A stretch of 64,000 nt of DNA, from contig OX155954.1 of assembly GCA_944548615.1 (NCBI GenBank), positions 4,649,424 through 4,713,423 on the forward strand, written 5' to 3'. Shown here in pieces: positions 42,301 through 54,960 of this stretch (position 1 is the first letter of the stretch; each line of letters begins with the position of its first letter). This stretch comes from Micropterix aruncella (Eukaryota; Arthropoda; Insecta; Lepidoptera; Micropterigidae). The notes under the pieces were generated by a model. That model was not told the origin of the DNA, did not search any database, and worked only from the letters and a program-made list of their open reading frames with translations. The position numbers were made by a program, and so were the translations under genes.

Positions 42301-44390
42301 TAAAGCACTGTAGCATCCATAGTTATTATAACAGTTTTCATATTACAAAAATTCAAAACAGTCAACTAAACTATTATATTTATATATTACGATAACTGTG
42401 TCAAAATCCAAAACAAATATTAACTAATGTTTTATCACAATCAGTGAAACAAAACACTGAAAATGTTTTCTTTCAAGGGATAATAAACATTTCTGTAAAT
42501 ATCAACATACAACACAAAAAAAACAGAAGAAATTTAAGGGTGATATTTCTAAAAACTGAAAAGCACGATTCTGATATCTAGTCAGACTCAACACAGTTAT
42601 GACAAACGTAATGGCGAATGTAACCACCTGCGCACTCTAAGTAGAACCAGAGCTCACATGTTTTTTAGAATTTGATCCATTTTTCATCAGCCTATGTAGG
42701 GCCCTGATTTTCCTTGTGTCACAGTCGTACCCAGAAAATATGTCACAACCGTACCCAATGCACTCCTTCGCAAAAAAATAATCGCAATGACAAAAAAATT
42801 TACGTACACAGTAATCATTGCTATATAACAACTAATGTTTAGCTTATAACGAGGAATAACACTCATTACTCGATCTGAACACATATAAAAACAATTATTA
42901 AAAGAAATCGAATAAAAATACTTCTTTTTGATTGTTAAAAAGTAATGTATGCTTCAGCTAGCGTTATTGACGCGCGAAAACTATATTCTACTTAAATTAT
43001 ACATGAAAACAAAAGCGAAATAGTGGAAAATTCATTGGCCTTGATTAGTATCCATCATAGTTCCTCCTAAGCGTTAACCAGGGAATCATCAAGGTACCCC
43101 ATCTATGGAACTGATGGGAAAGAATGATCAATGTTCACCATCACCGCGTAGACCGTCATCATTCTTTTTCGTCACAAGGTTTCTTCTCCTTGCATTTAAG
43201 TGTAGAGTATGATCTTTCTTTCGAAAATTGATTCGTGCTTCTATTCCTTTTGGGAATACGCCACAACATGGCATTGGCATCTGATTTTCACAAAAAAAAA
43301 TGACATTGATCGTTTTTCTACGTAATTTGCACTGTATTAGAATAAGGTTTAATTTTACAACATGAATTAACCTTTCATCAAAATAGAAGCGCTGACTTAC
43401 GGGTATTATAGGATAGCAGTGCAAGCTGTCATTTTTTTTTAAACGAAGGCGAAAAGATTTAAAGGCGTTAATACTGAAACAATAGTGATCGTCCTTGATG
43501 TGCCAGTCGTTGGTATTTTATTTCATTCATAAGTGCTAATCTCATATATAAACGTTTCGTCAGAAGCACCGGGCGAAACAATACACAATACACGCGGAGT
43601 TTAAAATGATGCGTATTCTTTTTGGTCACTAGTTTAACCTCGATTTCGATTTCGAATCGTGGGCGCCACCTGTTGAAAAAGAGAAAGCTAATAAGAGATG
43701 AACAAATATGGCAGATCATGTGACATTGCTTTTGCCACAACAACAGAAAATATATTCAAGATTGGCTTGATCGTTGTTTTAAAAAAGAGAAAATGAAACC
43801 ATTTGACAGAAAATTCACTCTTTTGGTAAAAAAAAAACTTTGTACTGATTTAAACATTAGTAAAATGTATTATCTTATTTATTTTTATGTTATTGAATAG
43901 GATTTAGATGAGGTATAAATGTTAAACAATCATAACTATGTAACACCTGCGCTAAGGAAGATTAATTACATTACATTACATTTTCGTCGTGTCCAATTGT
44001 CGGCTAAAAACAGCTGTCGGATATGTCAAAACAATTGTGTTAGGTAGTAAGTCTCGTTACTACTTTTTACTTAACATACATAGGTAGTCAAGAATTTAAC
44101 TACTAAATTGTCAAACTATAAATATAAATAATCAAAATAGAAGCCTAATATTTGAAATAGTCAATAATTCGAAAAGATACGTAGTCAAATTTTTCATCGT
44201 AAAATTCAAATTGTCAGTAAAATGTTAAATAATCAAATTACAAGACCAAATAAAATAACCAAACAATAAGGCTCTACTTTTTTAATTTATTTGAATGGGC
44301 ACAATATTTGATAAGTCATGGCTCTCAAATTCGGCCAGATCGGGTGGAGAGGGTGGCTTATCAACATCTCCTTGATGTTTTTTTTTAATT
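42301..44390. other. AT-rich intergenic DNA
   Basis: No recognised element. Minus-strand frames at 42637-42884, 43128-43424 and 43468-43743 have no motif and overlap AT-rich sequence. Confidence 0.4.
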
Positions 44391-44750
44391 TTACGTCCTC
44401 CAGCTGTTTGGCGGTGGTAGGGAGTAGATGATAGAATTCAATGCTAAGGTATAAGTAGCTTTTCTGTACTTTTGCCAGTCGTATTCGAGGTACGCATAAA
44501 AAGAAGTTACCGCGGGTATATTGCAGGGATTCCGCTTATTATATTGCATATTATTCCCGGGAATTGTGAATTTGGCAAAATAGGTATGTAAGTAGCAGTG
44601 TACCTTTACAGGGACCCCATATATGGCGATCGAGCGGCATATGCGGCACTTTTTGGGCTCCCGGGCTGATAATGCAATCTTGAAGCATTCGTTTTTAAAA
44701 GTGTCTATAGCTGATGCGCGCGTCATTGTAAAAATCATCTTCGTTATCAT
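44391..44750 (-). CDS. Unrecognised 119-codon frame, possible retroelement remnant
   Basis: The frame begins MITKMIFTMTRASAIDTFKN and ends KYRKATYTLALNSIIYSLPP then PNSWRT. Its composition is plausible for protein (mixed charged and aromatic residues, eight Cys/His). The final NSIIYSLPPP stretch reminds me of C-termini of insect retroelement proteins, but I cannot place it in a family. Poly-T at 44379-44388 follows directly and could be the complement of a tail. No intron signals or neighbours support a host gene. Confidence 0.28.
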   Translation of the reverse strand: MITKMIFTMTRASAIDTFKNECFKIALSAREPKKCRICRSIAIYGVPVKVHCYLHTYFAKFTIPGNNMQYNKRNPCNIPAVTSFYAYLEYDWQKYRKATYTLALNSIIYSLPPPNSWRT

Positions 44751-45179
44751 ATTTATGTGAAGTGAATCAAGAATAATGGATGCATATTATTATTATTTAT
44801 TGTAGTTAATTGTATGTAATATCAACGTCAATTGACAATAAATATTAAAAATACAGCCTAAAATGCTATCTTCCGGTAATTATCTGATCAATGGCATATC
44901 GGAAATATTCGCAGTTAAAATTATTATTAAGAACTATTGTATTTTCCTGTAATTTAGACAATGCACTTTACTAGAAAGTCTATTTCGTGTAGTGCTGGGG
45001 ACAAGCCCCCCACTCCTTATACTACTACTACTACGATTGAATTTTAGGTGAATTGTTGATTCAAATAACGACTTATAATAAACTATATTTTTATAACAAA
45101 CTCTATTGAACAAGATTTAATGATTACTTTTTTTCAAAAAATCATTCATAAATATACAAAATTTGGGAGGTATGTAGTT
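44751..45179. other. AT-rich spacer
   Basis: Nothing recognised. Confidence 0.45.
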
Positions 45180-45340
45180 CCATTTTTTTTTAAATTTATT
45201 TATTTATTTACAGAAAAAATATTTTGGAATTATTTTAACAGAATGTTTTTTCGTCACTCCTAACTAGGTAGTGCCCGTTCCAAGGAAAACGCCAATACGA
45301 CATGGATTAATGTGTTGAATTTTGATATAATTACTTCTTT
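45180..45340 (-). mobile_element. Retroelement 3' end, antisense
   Basis: A TTTTTTTAAATTTATTTATTTATTTA run (minus-strand tail) precedes CACTCCTAACTAGGTAGTGC, shared with 18780 and 51250. Confidence 0.5.
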
Positions 45341-45539
45341 ACACAAGCACAATTAATTATTTTAAGATCTTAGTTGTTACACTCTGGGTACATTACAAAA
45401 ATGCCTATTTTCCTATGCAGCAATTCCAAGTGTTTATTACTCAAATTAACTGTGTATAAATTGTTAAAAATGATTTACTTACATTTTCAATAAAATTGTT
45501 GCTGTAATGTCTAGGTTTAATATTACTAATGAAACCGTA

Positions 45540-45915
45540 AACAATCAACTCGCGTACCGTTCGCCGACGACTAAAGTTCGACCTTGGTTCGAGCAAGCGC
45601 GCTTTACCGTGAACACCTGTCGCTTGACATCGAAGCCTCTGTAAGTACCATACCAACCAGCCACCATATCAAGTACATTTCGTAAATTTGTCAACCGGTC
45701 TAGCAGCGCGCAATTTGAGCGCGATGGCCCTCCGAAATACTTCACACATTCTCGCTGACGACGACGCACTCGATCAAACTCGTTCTGGTTCGGCGCTGCT
45801 GGCCGGAAACGATATCCCACTCGAGCCGAGCCGAGATTGTTCAGCGCGACTTTCCCTTTTTTGTGAAGGTGAGGAAGCTTTTAAGGCGCATCCAGTCGTA
45901 ATTTTCGAATAAGGC
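45540..45915. other. CpG-rich block with 91-codon minus frame
   Basis: The block is G+C rich against AT-rich flanks. The minus frame 45545-45820 (for example NQNEFDRVRRRQRECVKYFG, then NLRNVLDMVAGW) is plausible in composition but not recognised. A plus frame overlaps it. It could be a 5' exon or promoter island. Confidence 0.3.
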
Positions 45916-46017
45916 TGTGCGGAAGGTCAAGAATAGGGTTTGCAAAATATGTGCATATGATTAATCTTTAGTCTAAGTCAGTATGATCACGTGTCCGAGT
46001 ATAAGGCACAGTTGAGC

Positions 46018-46330
46018 GCTCTCTAGGCGTTCAAGCATGCTTGTCAAGCTTCGCGTCTCAGGCTAGGAGGGGATTGTAAACCGCAGGAAATAAGCAAATA
46101 TTTCTTTTAAATATTTACCAAAACTGCCTAATTTTGTAGTTTATACCAGGGCGTCACGTTAAATAGATGTAATTGATTGATGAATGACGTGACTTCTTGG
46201 TATAAAACTACAAAAATAGGCATTTTTGGTAATTTTTTTTAAAAAACATTTTCATATTTCCTGCGGTTTGCGATCCCCTCCCAGCCCGCGACGCGAAGCT
46301 TGACAAGCATGCTTGATCGTCTAGAGAGCT
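46018..46330. mobile_element. Foldback MITE, second copy of the 8751-9069 family
   Basis: GCTCTCTAGGCGTTCAAGCA at the left pairs with TGCTTGATCGTCTAGAGAGC at the right. The internal blocks GTAAACCGCAGGAAAT, TGCCTAATTTTGTAGTTTAT and ACGTGACTTC match the 8.75 kb copy. Outer bases differ slightly, so exact ends are uncertain. Confidence 0.72.
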
Positions 46331-46486
46331 CTTTAAAATGGTTGACAACACGCCAAAAAAGTTTTTTAAAAAAAAAATCATTTAAAGTAAAGCACGAGAT
46401 ACATATTACTGCAGCATTACAAATTCGTTCTTGGTCGAATAGCAAAAAAGAAAACACACTGCAGTATCTTGATCACTATGTCAATG

Positions 46487-46540
46487 CTGCCTAACGAGGC
46501 CTAGGCCTGTACTAAGGCAGGCGTACCAGAAAATATTTGT
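46487..46540 (-). repeat. 3' UTR fragment of the GCCTAACTAGGCCTAG family
   Basis: GCTGCCTAACGAGGCCTAGG then CCTGTACTAAGGCAG matches 32230 and, in reverse, 41272. Confidence 0.5.
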
Positions 46541-48042
46541 ACAGGTGCTCGTACGTTTGATTTTAATTTAAAGAGAAAGCGTGGTTTAGATGGCCAAAGA
46601 TAACATGTTTTTCATTTTTTCATTTTTCAACGCGTTTTTCTCAACACCAAATACTCTGTTTTAAAAATGTTTTTATATATTTTTTTACTAGTTAACCACA
46701 AAAATTTGGGGTAAAAATCGATGTTGTTTCTTTAAATCCTTAAAAAAATAAAAAATTATAACCTATAGTTATTTTTTAAGTTGATCTATACAATGCACAT
46801 GAAAAAAAATATATATTAGTTTACTTTTTTTGTTTCAGGCAAAATTAGGCTCGTATATACCGGGCAATACCGGCGCAAACAGATACCGTCATTTCTGCAG
46901 CGGTAGAATCTTTTGCAATTCAATATCTCCAAAATAGTTTTTTTTAGTGTTGCAAAAAATATTTTTATTTGTCAAATGTCAGTCAAACTGATACAAAAGA
47001 TTGATTATCAGATGTCAACTTCAAGTTTTAAAAAAAACATGAAAAACATGTTTTTTTTTGGTTTTCTAAACCAGGCTCCCCCTTAAAGATAAAACAAAAG
47101 AAATCAAGTAAGAACTCATAAGTATTTAAGAAATCATGAGATAGTATTTTAGAAAATATATTTATGATGGAGTTAAAATTAAACAACTAATTTAAAATAG
47201 TCAATAGCATTTCAAATTAAAAAATATCTGAAATATACTTCCAAAATTATCTTAAAAAAGTGTTAGTATAAATATCAAAATGTAGGCAAAAAAACGCCAA
47301 AGTCGAAACGTATAAATTTAAGTCTTAGTCAGAACTATAAACAAAATAGGTTTTGAAAATGTTCATAAACTTGCTCTCCTCTATCGAGTTCTCTCCCAAT
47401 TAATACCATCCTATCTGCGCAAGCTTTTTGAACTAACTGTACGAGATCTATTAGCAGGCCTACGAACTACCGGCCTTGCAGATATTTTTTACCTGTTTTC
47501 TGTCTCTGAGCATAGATTATTCGCACTTTAAACAGGGTTGATTTTTGGGATCGGTCAATAAAATGAAATCAAAATCCGCATTGGCAACAGGGCGTTATTA
47601 AAAAAGCCTGTATTTCACTAATAGTATATCTTAATTATTTGTATGAAAGCAATTTTGACAATATAATAACAGCTATGGCAACCCATGATAATTACATCGT
47701 CTGTGACAAGTCCGACCAGAATGTCCAATTATTCGTATCATTAATCCTACAGTGGATGCAGTGGAGGCGATAGGGCGTCGCTTTATCGATCGGGTGATTG
47801 CGTCAGTGCGTGCCGCAACTTTGAATAAAATCAGTGCAGCGCGCTCGGGCGACTCACAGATAGGCGGCTCAGATTGGCGCAATTACCTTGTGGGAGTCGT
47901 GCGATACGTTTCGATAAAAAGCAAAGTTCAAATCGTTATCGATTTTTGATACGCGCTCGAAATTAATCTATGCCTATAGTGGGCGATTAATTAGGCGATT
48001 TTAAATTTTGCGCCCATTTTCGAAGCGTATCTTTAACATATG
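46541..48042. other. Unassigned, AT-rich
   Basis: A plus-strand frame without start codon at about 47357-47530 (KLALLYRVLSQLIPSYLRKL then FELTVRDLLAGL) reads like protein but is not recognised. Bases 47755-47915 are GC-richer without motif. Confidence 0.3.
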
Positions 48043-48781
48043 CACTGAGAAAAATATAACGATGTATTACACGGAAATACGCGTGTTTCAACAAGGATTA
48101 CTTATTTAACTCGGACTTTGATCCATAAGTATGAATTAACATGACGTGTAACGGTGTTGGCGTGGCAGTATGTTACCGTGTCGTAATGTTAAAACATAAT
48201 GTTATTTCATTACGTCGCGACCTTGGGATATCGCTTCTAACATGACAGCATATAATAATATACTTTCGGTTATAGTCGGACACATGAATCATGATGAAAC
48301 TACAGCATACTGTTATTTCCGAATTAACCGAAAGGAAAATGTTGATACATATAATCGAGTACCTAACGGAGTTTCAACAAAATTCCTTGTAATTCAACAA
48401 AATTACGGTGTAAACGTCGTTATTCAGTATAAAGACGCAATAACAAAATGGTAATGTAACCATCAATCCATTACCAATTAATTTTTTTGTTATAAATATA
48501 TTGATTTGACAATTAATTGTATTTTTTTTTTTTGACTAGGTATTTTATATATTTTTTTTATATATCAACATATATTAAATATTATTGACTTTTTTGTAAA
48601 ATTAGAGTCCTGTCCATCCTAGAACGGGCTAGTCGCAGTTGGGTGACAGAATCAAATAGGCAAATGGTTAAGGTTTTGCCATTCGGTTCCTGTTATTTTT
48701 ATAAGCAAAATCAATGTTTTATAGTCATTAATTCTTAAATAAATAAAATAAATAAATAAATAAATAATGTTCTCAGTGTAA
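48043..48781. mobile_element. MITE with ACTGAGAAAAAT-type ends, split by a retroelement
   Basis: The left end CACTGAGAAAAATATAACGA matches 32506. The right end is TGTTCTCAGTG at 48771-48781. The body shares CATGAATCATGATGAAACTA and CAACAAAATTCCTTGTAATT with the 32.5 kb copy. About 48485-48768 is a retroelement 3' end ending in (AAATA)n, nested close to the right end. Confidence 0.55.
48600..48768 (+). mobile_element. Retroelement 3' end with (AAATA)n tail
   Basis: CAGTTGGGTGACAGA, then TTTTGCCATTCGGTTCCTGT and AAAATCAATGTTTTATAG, end in TAAATAAATAAATAAATAA. It is an inverted match of 50940-51085. Confidence 0.62.
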
Positions 48782-49000
48782 ATCAATACGCGGTCACATT
48801 TTTGAAAAAAAAGTATCGGTGAAAGATTCGTAAGTACCTATCACTATACTCCTCGGCAAAATGTAGAAAGGGCAAATAAGCCATTGTAGAATGGGAGTTG
48901 AAATTGTAGAAAGGGCGAATAACCCGGATTAAAAACACTTGAGATACACACCACTTATTCATTAGAGCTATTAGATTGTAGGGAGTTTGAAAATTCTGAG
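48782..49000. other. Spacer with short direct repeat
   Basis: TGTAGAAAGGGCAAATAA and TGTAGAAAGGGCGAATAA occur about 50 bp apart near 48861 and 48907. No gene. Confidence 0.45.
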
Positions 49001-49400
49001 TTTATTTTCCATGTTGATGATTAATGAAATGCGTAAAGTTTTAAACATAATGGTATTATGATAGCTGACATTCTAATTTTCATATAATTAAATTCATTTT
49101 TTTTTAAAATACGAAGGCATATTGCTGGATTGGCAATAAAATATGTATTTTTTGATTATTCTACATAGAATTTGCATTTCTATTTTAATATATTATTCTC
49201 CCTGACTCATCACATTAGCATATTTTGATTATTTGTATGTAGGTAATATTGAATATAATATTACAGCCATGACAACTATCACGATAGTTATGTTTATAAT
49301 AATGAAATTTTTAGCATTTAATTTTGTGACGCATCCAAGTGTAGGAATGCCTATCTACTGGAGTAGTTGAGTGTATTGTATTGTATTGTATTAGATTATT
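49000..49400 (+). mobile_element. LINE 3' UTR fragment with (TGTAT)n tail
   Basis: GACGCATCCAAGTGTAGGAA then TGCCTATCTACTGGAG near 49330 matches 567-600. Upstream ACAACTATCACGATAGTTA matches ACAACTATATCATGATAGTT near 505. It ends TGTATTGTATTGTATTGTAT. No coding part remains. Confidence 0.55.
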
Positions 49401-50939
49401 TTAATTTAATTTTTCCCATTTTAACGTATCTTTCGTTGATAATTGTGCGCACGATTCACAACTTACAACTAACATAGTTGAGTCTACCTTGTTACGCGCA
49501 GTTGGGCAGACTATGTATAATAACGTTTATATGCATCTCATTTCGGAAATAAAGGACAATGGGCAAGAATGTATGGGCGCTGGGCCCACTTCTCCAATAA
49601 CAATAACGTATTTACCGCTGGAAAGCTCTATTTATCTAGAATATTTATGACTACTACAATTTAACTCAATTATGAGCCGTTTTGGAGTTTTGTCGTTCGG
49701 AACCTTCTTAAATATGGCTAATTACATGAAAACCCCCGTGTCAATAAATTATTTAAAATATATTATATGCAGTGAAGATCCATAAAATATAGTATATTAT
49801 TATGTACGGTCACTGAGCACACCGTGTTGAACAGTTGACCTTAGCATATTACATACGTCAGGAAACAGATCAAAAGTGAAATCATGAGACAGATGCAACA
49901 TATCCTAGTACTTCCCCTCTATATACTGCTGACAGCAGTATATGGCATCAAAGCAATTCTAAGGAATTTTATTTATTTTTATTTTATTAAGTAATGTACA
50001 AAAAACATGGACATACATAATGTTATACATGCAAAATCGTTAAAAATAAACATTAATATAGCGAAAAAACATAGCTCTATGCATATAAATATGCTAGCAT
50101 ATCCAAAATCAGGCGAAAACGCACAACTAACTAGACCTAGAAGGTCTGTATCTGGCTGTGCTGTGTTGTACTTTGTTTGTTGACGCGCGAACTGAAATAG
50201 ATTTCAATATATAGTTTGTATATATAAAAATAGATTTCAATATATAGTTTGTACACAGCGTATGCAACTTATCGTTGCGAATATTCTGCGGTATTAAACA
50301 GAAATACAAGATTTATCTAATTTTGGAACTGTGAGTGCCATACTCACAATTCCATAGCCTGTTTATTATGCAGCTTTCCTAAAAAATACTTAGATATAAT
50401 TAAATATACTGGCTCTATATTAGATACAATGGCTATATAAAGAATTCTCGTTGTAATCGCCATTGGCTATGGCGACTGGGTCGTGCTTGTTTGGTAAAAC
50501 CGACAGGAGGCCTAAAAAAATCCATAATACCTGCGCTGGCTTCTGCTTTAACATTCCTCCATGTCATAATGTACAACTCTTACTCCCTAGATTTTCGAAG
50601 AGAATGACGACTGGAGTTCGATATACCGATTTATTGCACACATTTGGTAATTCTTTTAAAACGTTTTCTTTATATTCTTTTTGTCTCCGCCAAATCGTGA
50701 AGCAACGAGTTAAACGACATGATTAATAGAGTGGTTGACATTGCTAATCATCGATTGAAAAACGCGAAGGTCGATCGTTAATCATCCTAACGATAGAGCG
50801 GTGTTAAAAATTAATGACAAAACAAAACATAAGACAAGGATTTCTTGCTCAACTGAACGACAAAGAGCTCTCTCAACAAGAAATTATTGGAAATTTTCTC
50901 AATATCGACATTACCAACAATAAAATTGTGTGTAAGGGT
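49401..50939. other. Unassigned, AT-rich, with a short tandem duplication
   Basis: ATAGATTTCAATATATAGTT occurs twice in tandem at about 50197-50255. The plus frame 50463-50726 (87 codons, from MAMATGSCLFGKTDRRPKKI) has an N-terminus at an ATG but no recognised family. Left as uncertain. Confidence 0.35.
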
Positions 50940-51085
50940 TATTATTTGTATTATTTATTTAAGAAGTAATGTCTATAAAACATTGATTTTGCTTTAAAAA
51001 TAACAGGAACCGAATGGCAAAATCTTAACCTCATGCTTATGCAAATCTATCACCCAACTGGAACCAACACGTTCTGGGGTGGTCT
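50940..51085 (-). mobile_element. Retroelement 3' end, inverted copy of 48600-48768
   Basis: ATTTATTTAAGAAGTAATGT (minus-strand tail side) is followed by AAAACATTGATTTTGCTTTA and AACAGGAACCGAATGGCAAA. The pair is inverted about 2.2 kb apart. Confidence 0.6.
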
Positions 51086-51184
51086 AATAATATAATAAAT
51101 TATTTAAACTTTTGCTAAAAACTAAATTGCCTTAACATGCAGTCCTAAAAAATCGCAATTCAGTTATAAAAGCCTTATTATCTC

Positions 51185-52005
51185 TTTTTTTATTATTTAA
51201 TTTATTAAAAAAAAATAGAGAAATATGCTTACACACTAATTTGCGTTTCTCCTAACAAGGCAGTGCATGTTATAAAAAAAGCGCCAATTTTATATATCAA
51301 TTTCAAATTTAATTTTTAGAAAAAGACGTTAAAAGAAATTGTTACATTGTATACTATGTAATTGCTGCTATGATTTACACTGGCCATTTTGAACTTGGAT
51401 AACTTGGGTTTGAGTTGGAATTTCAAATTTAGATAAATTTTAATTCAAGGTTATGCTATTTTTTTTAAAGAAACAGCTGTTTATTTGTCTTTCCGTCGTT
51501 TGTTTTTGCCCAAATAATTTCGTTTGTGCAGCCATGATAAAGTTGTAAATTTCATTATTTTCAAACCCATTATAATGACAAATCTGTATAGATAATAGGG
51601 GTCAATATTTCTATTAATTGAATATATATTTTCATATAAACTTTTTGGCCTTGAATTTCCTTTTTAGAGCAGAATCTTCATAGGTAAGGACCGAATATTA
51701 AAGAAAAAAAAACAAACAAAATAATTATTAAAAAATCTAAATAATCATTATATAATAAAATTTGGACGAAAAAAAATATAAAATAAATCCGAATACAAAA
51801 TATTATGTGATAAAAATTTCAAAAAATTAATTCACTCTTGTTTACATGATATTTTATATTGTTAGAGATGTGAGGTGTGTACATTATTTGTGTGTAAATG
51901 TGTCGCTATTTTTGTGGGTAAATGTGTTGCTATTTGCTATTATTCAATGTCATGAGGATACATTCACTTTCCATTCTTCTTTTACTAATTAACCACCGAA
52001 TGAAC
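51185..52005. repeat. Dispersed repeat, long copy of the 18760 family
   Basis: The start TGCGTTTCTCCTAACAAGGC and GCGCCAATTTTATAT and the end ACTAATTAACCACCGAATGA match 18780-19170. An extra segment (about 51340-51760) is absent at 18 kb. It is preceded by a T/A-rich run. Confidence 0.55.
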
Positions 52006-52971
52006 ATAAAAAATCGATAAATAGAATGAAAGAAATAGAATAAATGTAAAACTAAACGAAAGAGAAAAAAAAGTTATAACAAAGAATACAAAAGAATAAT
52101 AGAAAAAGAAAGAAAACATATAGAAACTTCTGGGAACTTTTGATGTAAGCATGTTAACGTCTTTATACAATGTTACTGGCGAAAACAAAAATGCACCACA
52201 AATCTACATAGTTGCACGCGTCACGACGTAAGTTGGAAGAGGCGATGGTTGCATGATGTTTATTTGAAACAAGTGAACATTCTGAGTAATTAAGCATGTG
52301 AATGAATTTCAATTATCCGCGTAAAAACGTTTCCCCATTCCGTTTATAAATTATACCTTTAGATACAATCTACATGTAGAATCTATCGCTGAAATGTTAT
52401 TCAGTCGCGGTTTCGTGCGTACAACGAGATATGATCTCCGGTAGGTAATATGATCTGTTTGAGTAGTGAGTGGGGAAGACGTGTCTCAGGTTCAATTACG
52501 CCCGTATTTTAAAATGTATGATTCACACGGGTATGTCGCATAGATGTGGTCGCACGCTTGTACACAGTTGCAGATCTAGATACCTATGATCCCGGGTTCG
52601 AAGATACCAGATACCCAGCTGTGGAGTTGGATGTGCGATGGGTGAAAGTGAACCTTATGCGAGTGTGTGCGAGCCGCTACTCGCGTAGCTAGGAATGCTG
52701 CTGTGCGTGTGTGAATATGGACGTGAACGTAAAGTACAAGCACGACGGCTGTGATGTTACTATGTATTCAGCGAAAATGTATTATTCTTGCACAATAAAA
52801 AGACTCTAATAACCGGGTTTCGAGTTATTAGAACGGTCTATTCAGTCAATCTGATGAATAGAATATTAATAACCATAATATTTCATTTCGAGGAATAAAG
52901 AATATTAGAAGAATAAAGTAAAAAATCTCTTTTTTTAATTTATCAATTAAAGAATAGTGGTTAGGTTTAAT
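52006..52971. other. Unassigned intergenic DNA
   Basis: No gene recognised. CCGGGTTCGAAGATA near 52593 resembles a pol III B box, but no A box was found. Confidence 0.4.
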
Positions 52972-53049
52972 AGGTTTAATTACTACCCAATATAATTTAA
53001 TCAATTAAATAGGTTTAATTACTACCCAATGATATTTAATCAATTAAAG
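52972..53049 (+). repeat. 39-bp tandem duplication
   Basis: AGGTTTAATTACTACCCAAT plus 19 further bases is repeated head to tail (52972-53010, 53011-53049) with a few changes. Confidence 0.75.
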
Positions 53050-53211
53050 AATAGTACCCATTCACGCGACTCGTCTCTACATAGGACTTTCTATAAATTG
53101 CCTGATGAATTAAAGGCGATTAAAAACAATGATATTCTCAAGAGATCCATTTGGGTGCATCTGATTAAAATCAACACGCATGCGCATATCGACATTTTAA
53201 AATACGTTTAA
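53029..53211 (+). pseudogene. Possible LINE C-terminal fragment
   Basis: The frame reads NSTHSRDSSLHRTFYKLPDE then LKAIKNNDILKRSIWVHLIK and stops at 53211. F..LPDEL..I.....(F/L)KR.....L is the usual ending of insect LINE reverse-transcriptase proteins. The match is short, and the first codons come from the tandem duplication. Confidence 0.4.
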
Positions 53212-54399
53212 AACGATATCGTACTTACCAATGTAATTAAGTGTACTATTTTTTATTGTCAATTGTTATGATATGTATTGTCTACTGTTATGTCAATTGT
53301 TATTTCTGTCGTTCTTTTTGTTATTAGGAATAATTTTAGAGTAATTTACGGTATATACATAAGAATGTACACCAACAAGATAATAGGTGAATATAATATC
53401 GAGTTCTCAGCTCTGTTCAGCTTTTTTAAATAATTTAGTATTTCAATATAATTCGAAATTTTCATACTAAAATATTCAAAATTAGGGCGTTTTTCTATAT
53501 TAACACTCGTCCCGCGTATTTTGTATATAATGCTTCTTTAAGTCCCTATATACAAAAAAAGTAGCTTGTTGAACTTTCTGAAGATTTTGTATATCAAATA
53601 TCAAGTATAAAAATAATGACCGCTAATATTTGGTGGTCTCACTATTGGCAAAATAACGACCTCGTGACGCATATTGTAACTATGGCGACCGGAGAAATCT
53701 CACTATTCCCAATATTTCGCTTTGATATGCTTTATTTTACTCCCGTGATGGCGTATTTAAAATAGTGATATCTACTTACACACCAATAATTACTGCATAC
53801 TGCATTACATACCTGAAACAAACAGATAAGAAATTCATTAAAATTTTAATCAACAGACAATATAAATAAAACGGCCTGCATGACGTGACTCAAAATTACT
53901 TTCACAAAAATATAATAAGTCTCTCGAATAAGCATATTAAATGCTCACATTATATCAAAAACACCGCGAGCGTCCCACATGAATGTGGAATGAATGAATT
54001 CTACAGAAAAAAATATTATACAGCAATGACTGTGGAATTAATGAATTCTACAGTCATGCTTACATTAGCAATGTTTTGCAATCTTATCGACGCACCATCC
54101 TTTCAAACACCAATAGTGGCTCTACGAATTCTTAAAGAATTTGTTTTTGGATTGTTTTGCATAGCCACTTTCCGAAGAGCTCCGTATCTAGGAACCTTCT
54201 TGAGTTAAGGTATTAGTCATATGGCTTAGGCATAACATTTAATATATTTAAACAGAAATAATGTGTTGTAGGACTGTCTGTAGGACACATACTTTAGGAG
54301 ACATTGAGGAAAAACCGAAACAAATGAAAACAAATCCTGCTTTTTCTTTTTTAATCTGCTGGCACAGATCTTTTGAAGCTGAAAATTTACTCTTTTACT
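53212..54399. other. AT-rich intergenic DNA
   Basis: The plus frame 53885-54208 (107 codons) has no motif and includes a repeated ATGAATTCTACAG piece. No gene called. Confidence 0.4.
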
Positions 54400-54960
54400 A
54401 TAAGAATGAGTCCTTGCAATGTATCTGTGGTCTAAACCTGCACAGAAATGGCGCAGTGACGCACCGAAGATACTCCGCACGCGCGATGTGCGTAGATAGT
54501 CCACGCTCTCGTCTGCGATTGAGTAGCCCGGCCGCCCGGGCCTATTCCTGTGCGCGCTGGCAAGCTGGTGGCCGCTCTGCGTCGCGGCGGCTCGACACGG
54601 CAGGCGCGCCGCTGCAACTCTGGACTAGCACGCCGCTGCATGCTCTAACTCTCGGAGTTTCTCAGTACGTACGTACGCCTAAGCGTTTTCACTTCTCTCG
54701 GGGCCGGAGGTTCAACGGCGGGCCGACGAGGAGTGAAGGCAGTTTAAAAAGAAATACGAAAAGTGCACGAAAGATCCGGAGTTCTGCCGTTTTCTGCCGA
54801 GCTCTGTCGTTCTGACATTTTTTGCAAATTCGGTTGACTACGTAATCATGGGGGGGGGGGGGGGGAATCAGGCCGCTGATTACGTCTGTTGACATGGGGG
54901 ATGGGAGAGAGGTGAGTTGAAAATCCCAAAAACGTGATTACGTAATATGTAAATGGTCCC
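54400..54960 (-). mobile_element. Second copy of the TTACGTAA-rich MITE-like repeat
   Basis: Reverse match to 35044-35660, including GCCGCTGCAACTCTGGACTA and GATTGAGTAGCCCGG, a run of G at about 54850-54866, and ACGTAATC sites near 54840 and GATTACGTAATAT near 54939. It ends TAAATGGTCCCTAACG, corresponding to the GGCCGTCCACG end. The 184-codon plus frame is a by-product. Confidence 0.6.

Noticed and set aside
52580..52610. tRNA or SINE at a GGGTTCGAA motif
   Set aside because: Only a B-box-like word; no A box or folded stem upstream.
53885..54208. 107-codon plus-strand frame as a gene
   Set aside because: No motif, AT-rich surroundings, and contains a small internal DNA repeat.
54261..54815. 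184-codon plus-strand frame as a gene
   Set aside because: Lies in a dispersed repeat shared in reverse with 35044-35716; the frame is not preserved there and the composition is that of GC-rich DNA.
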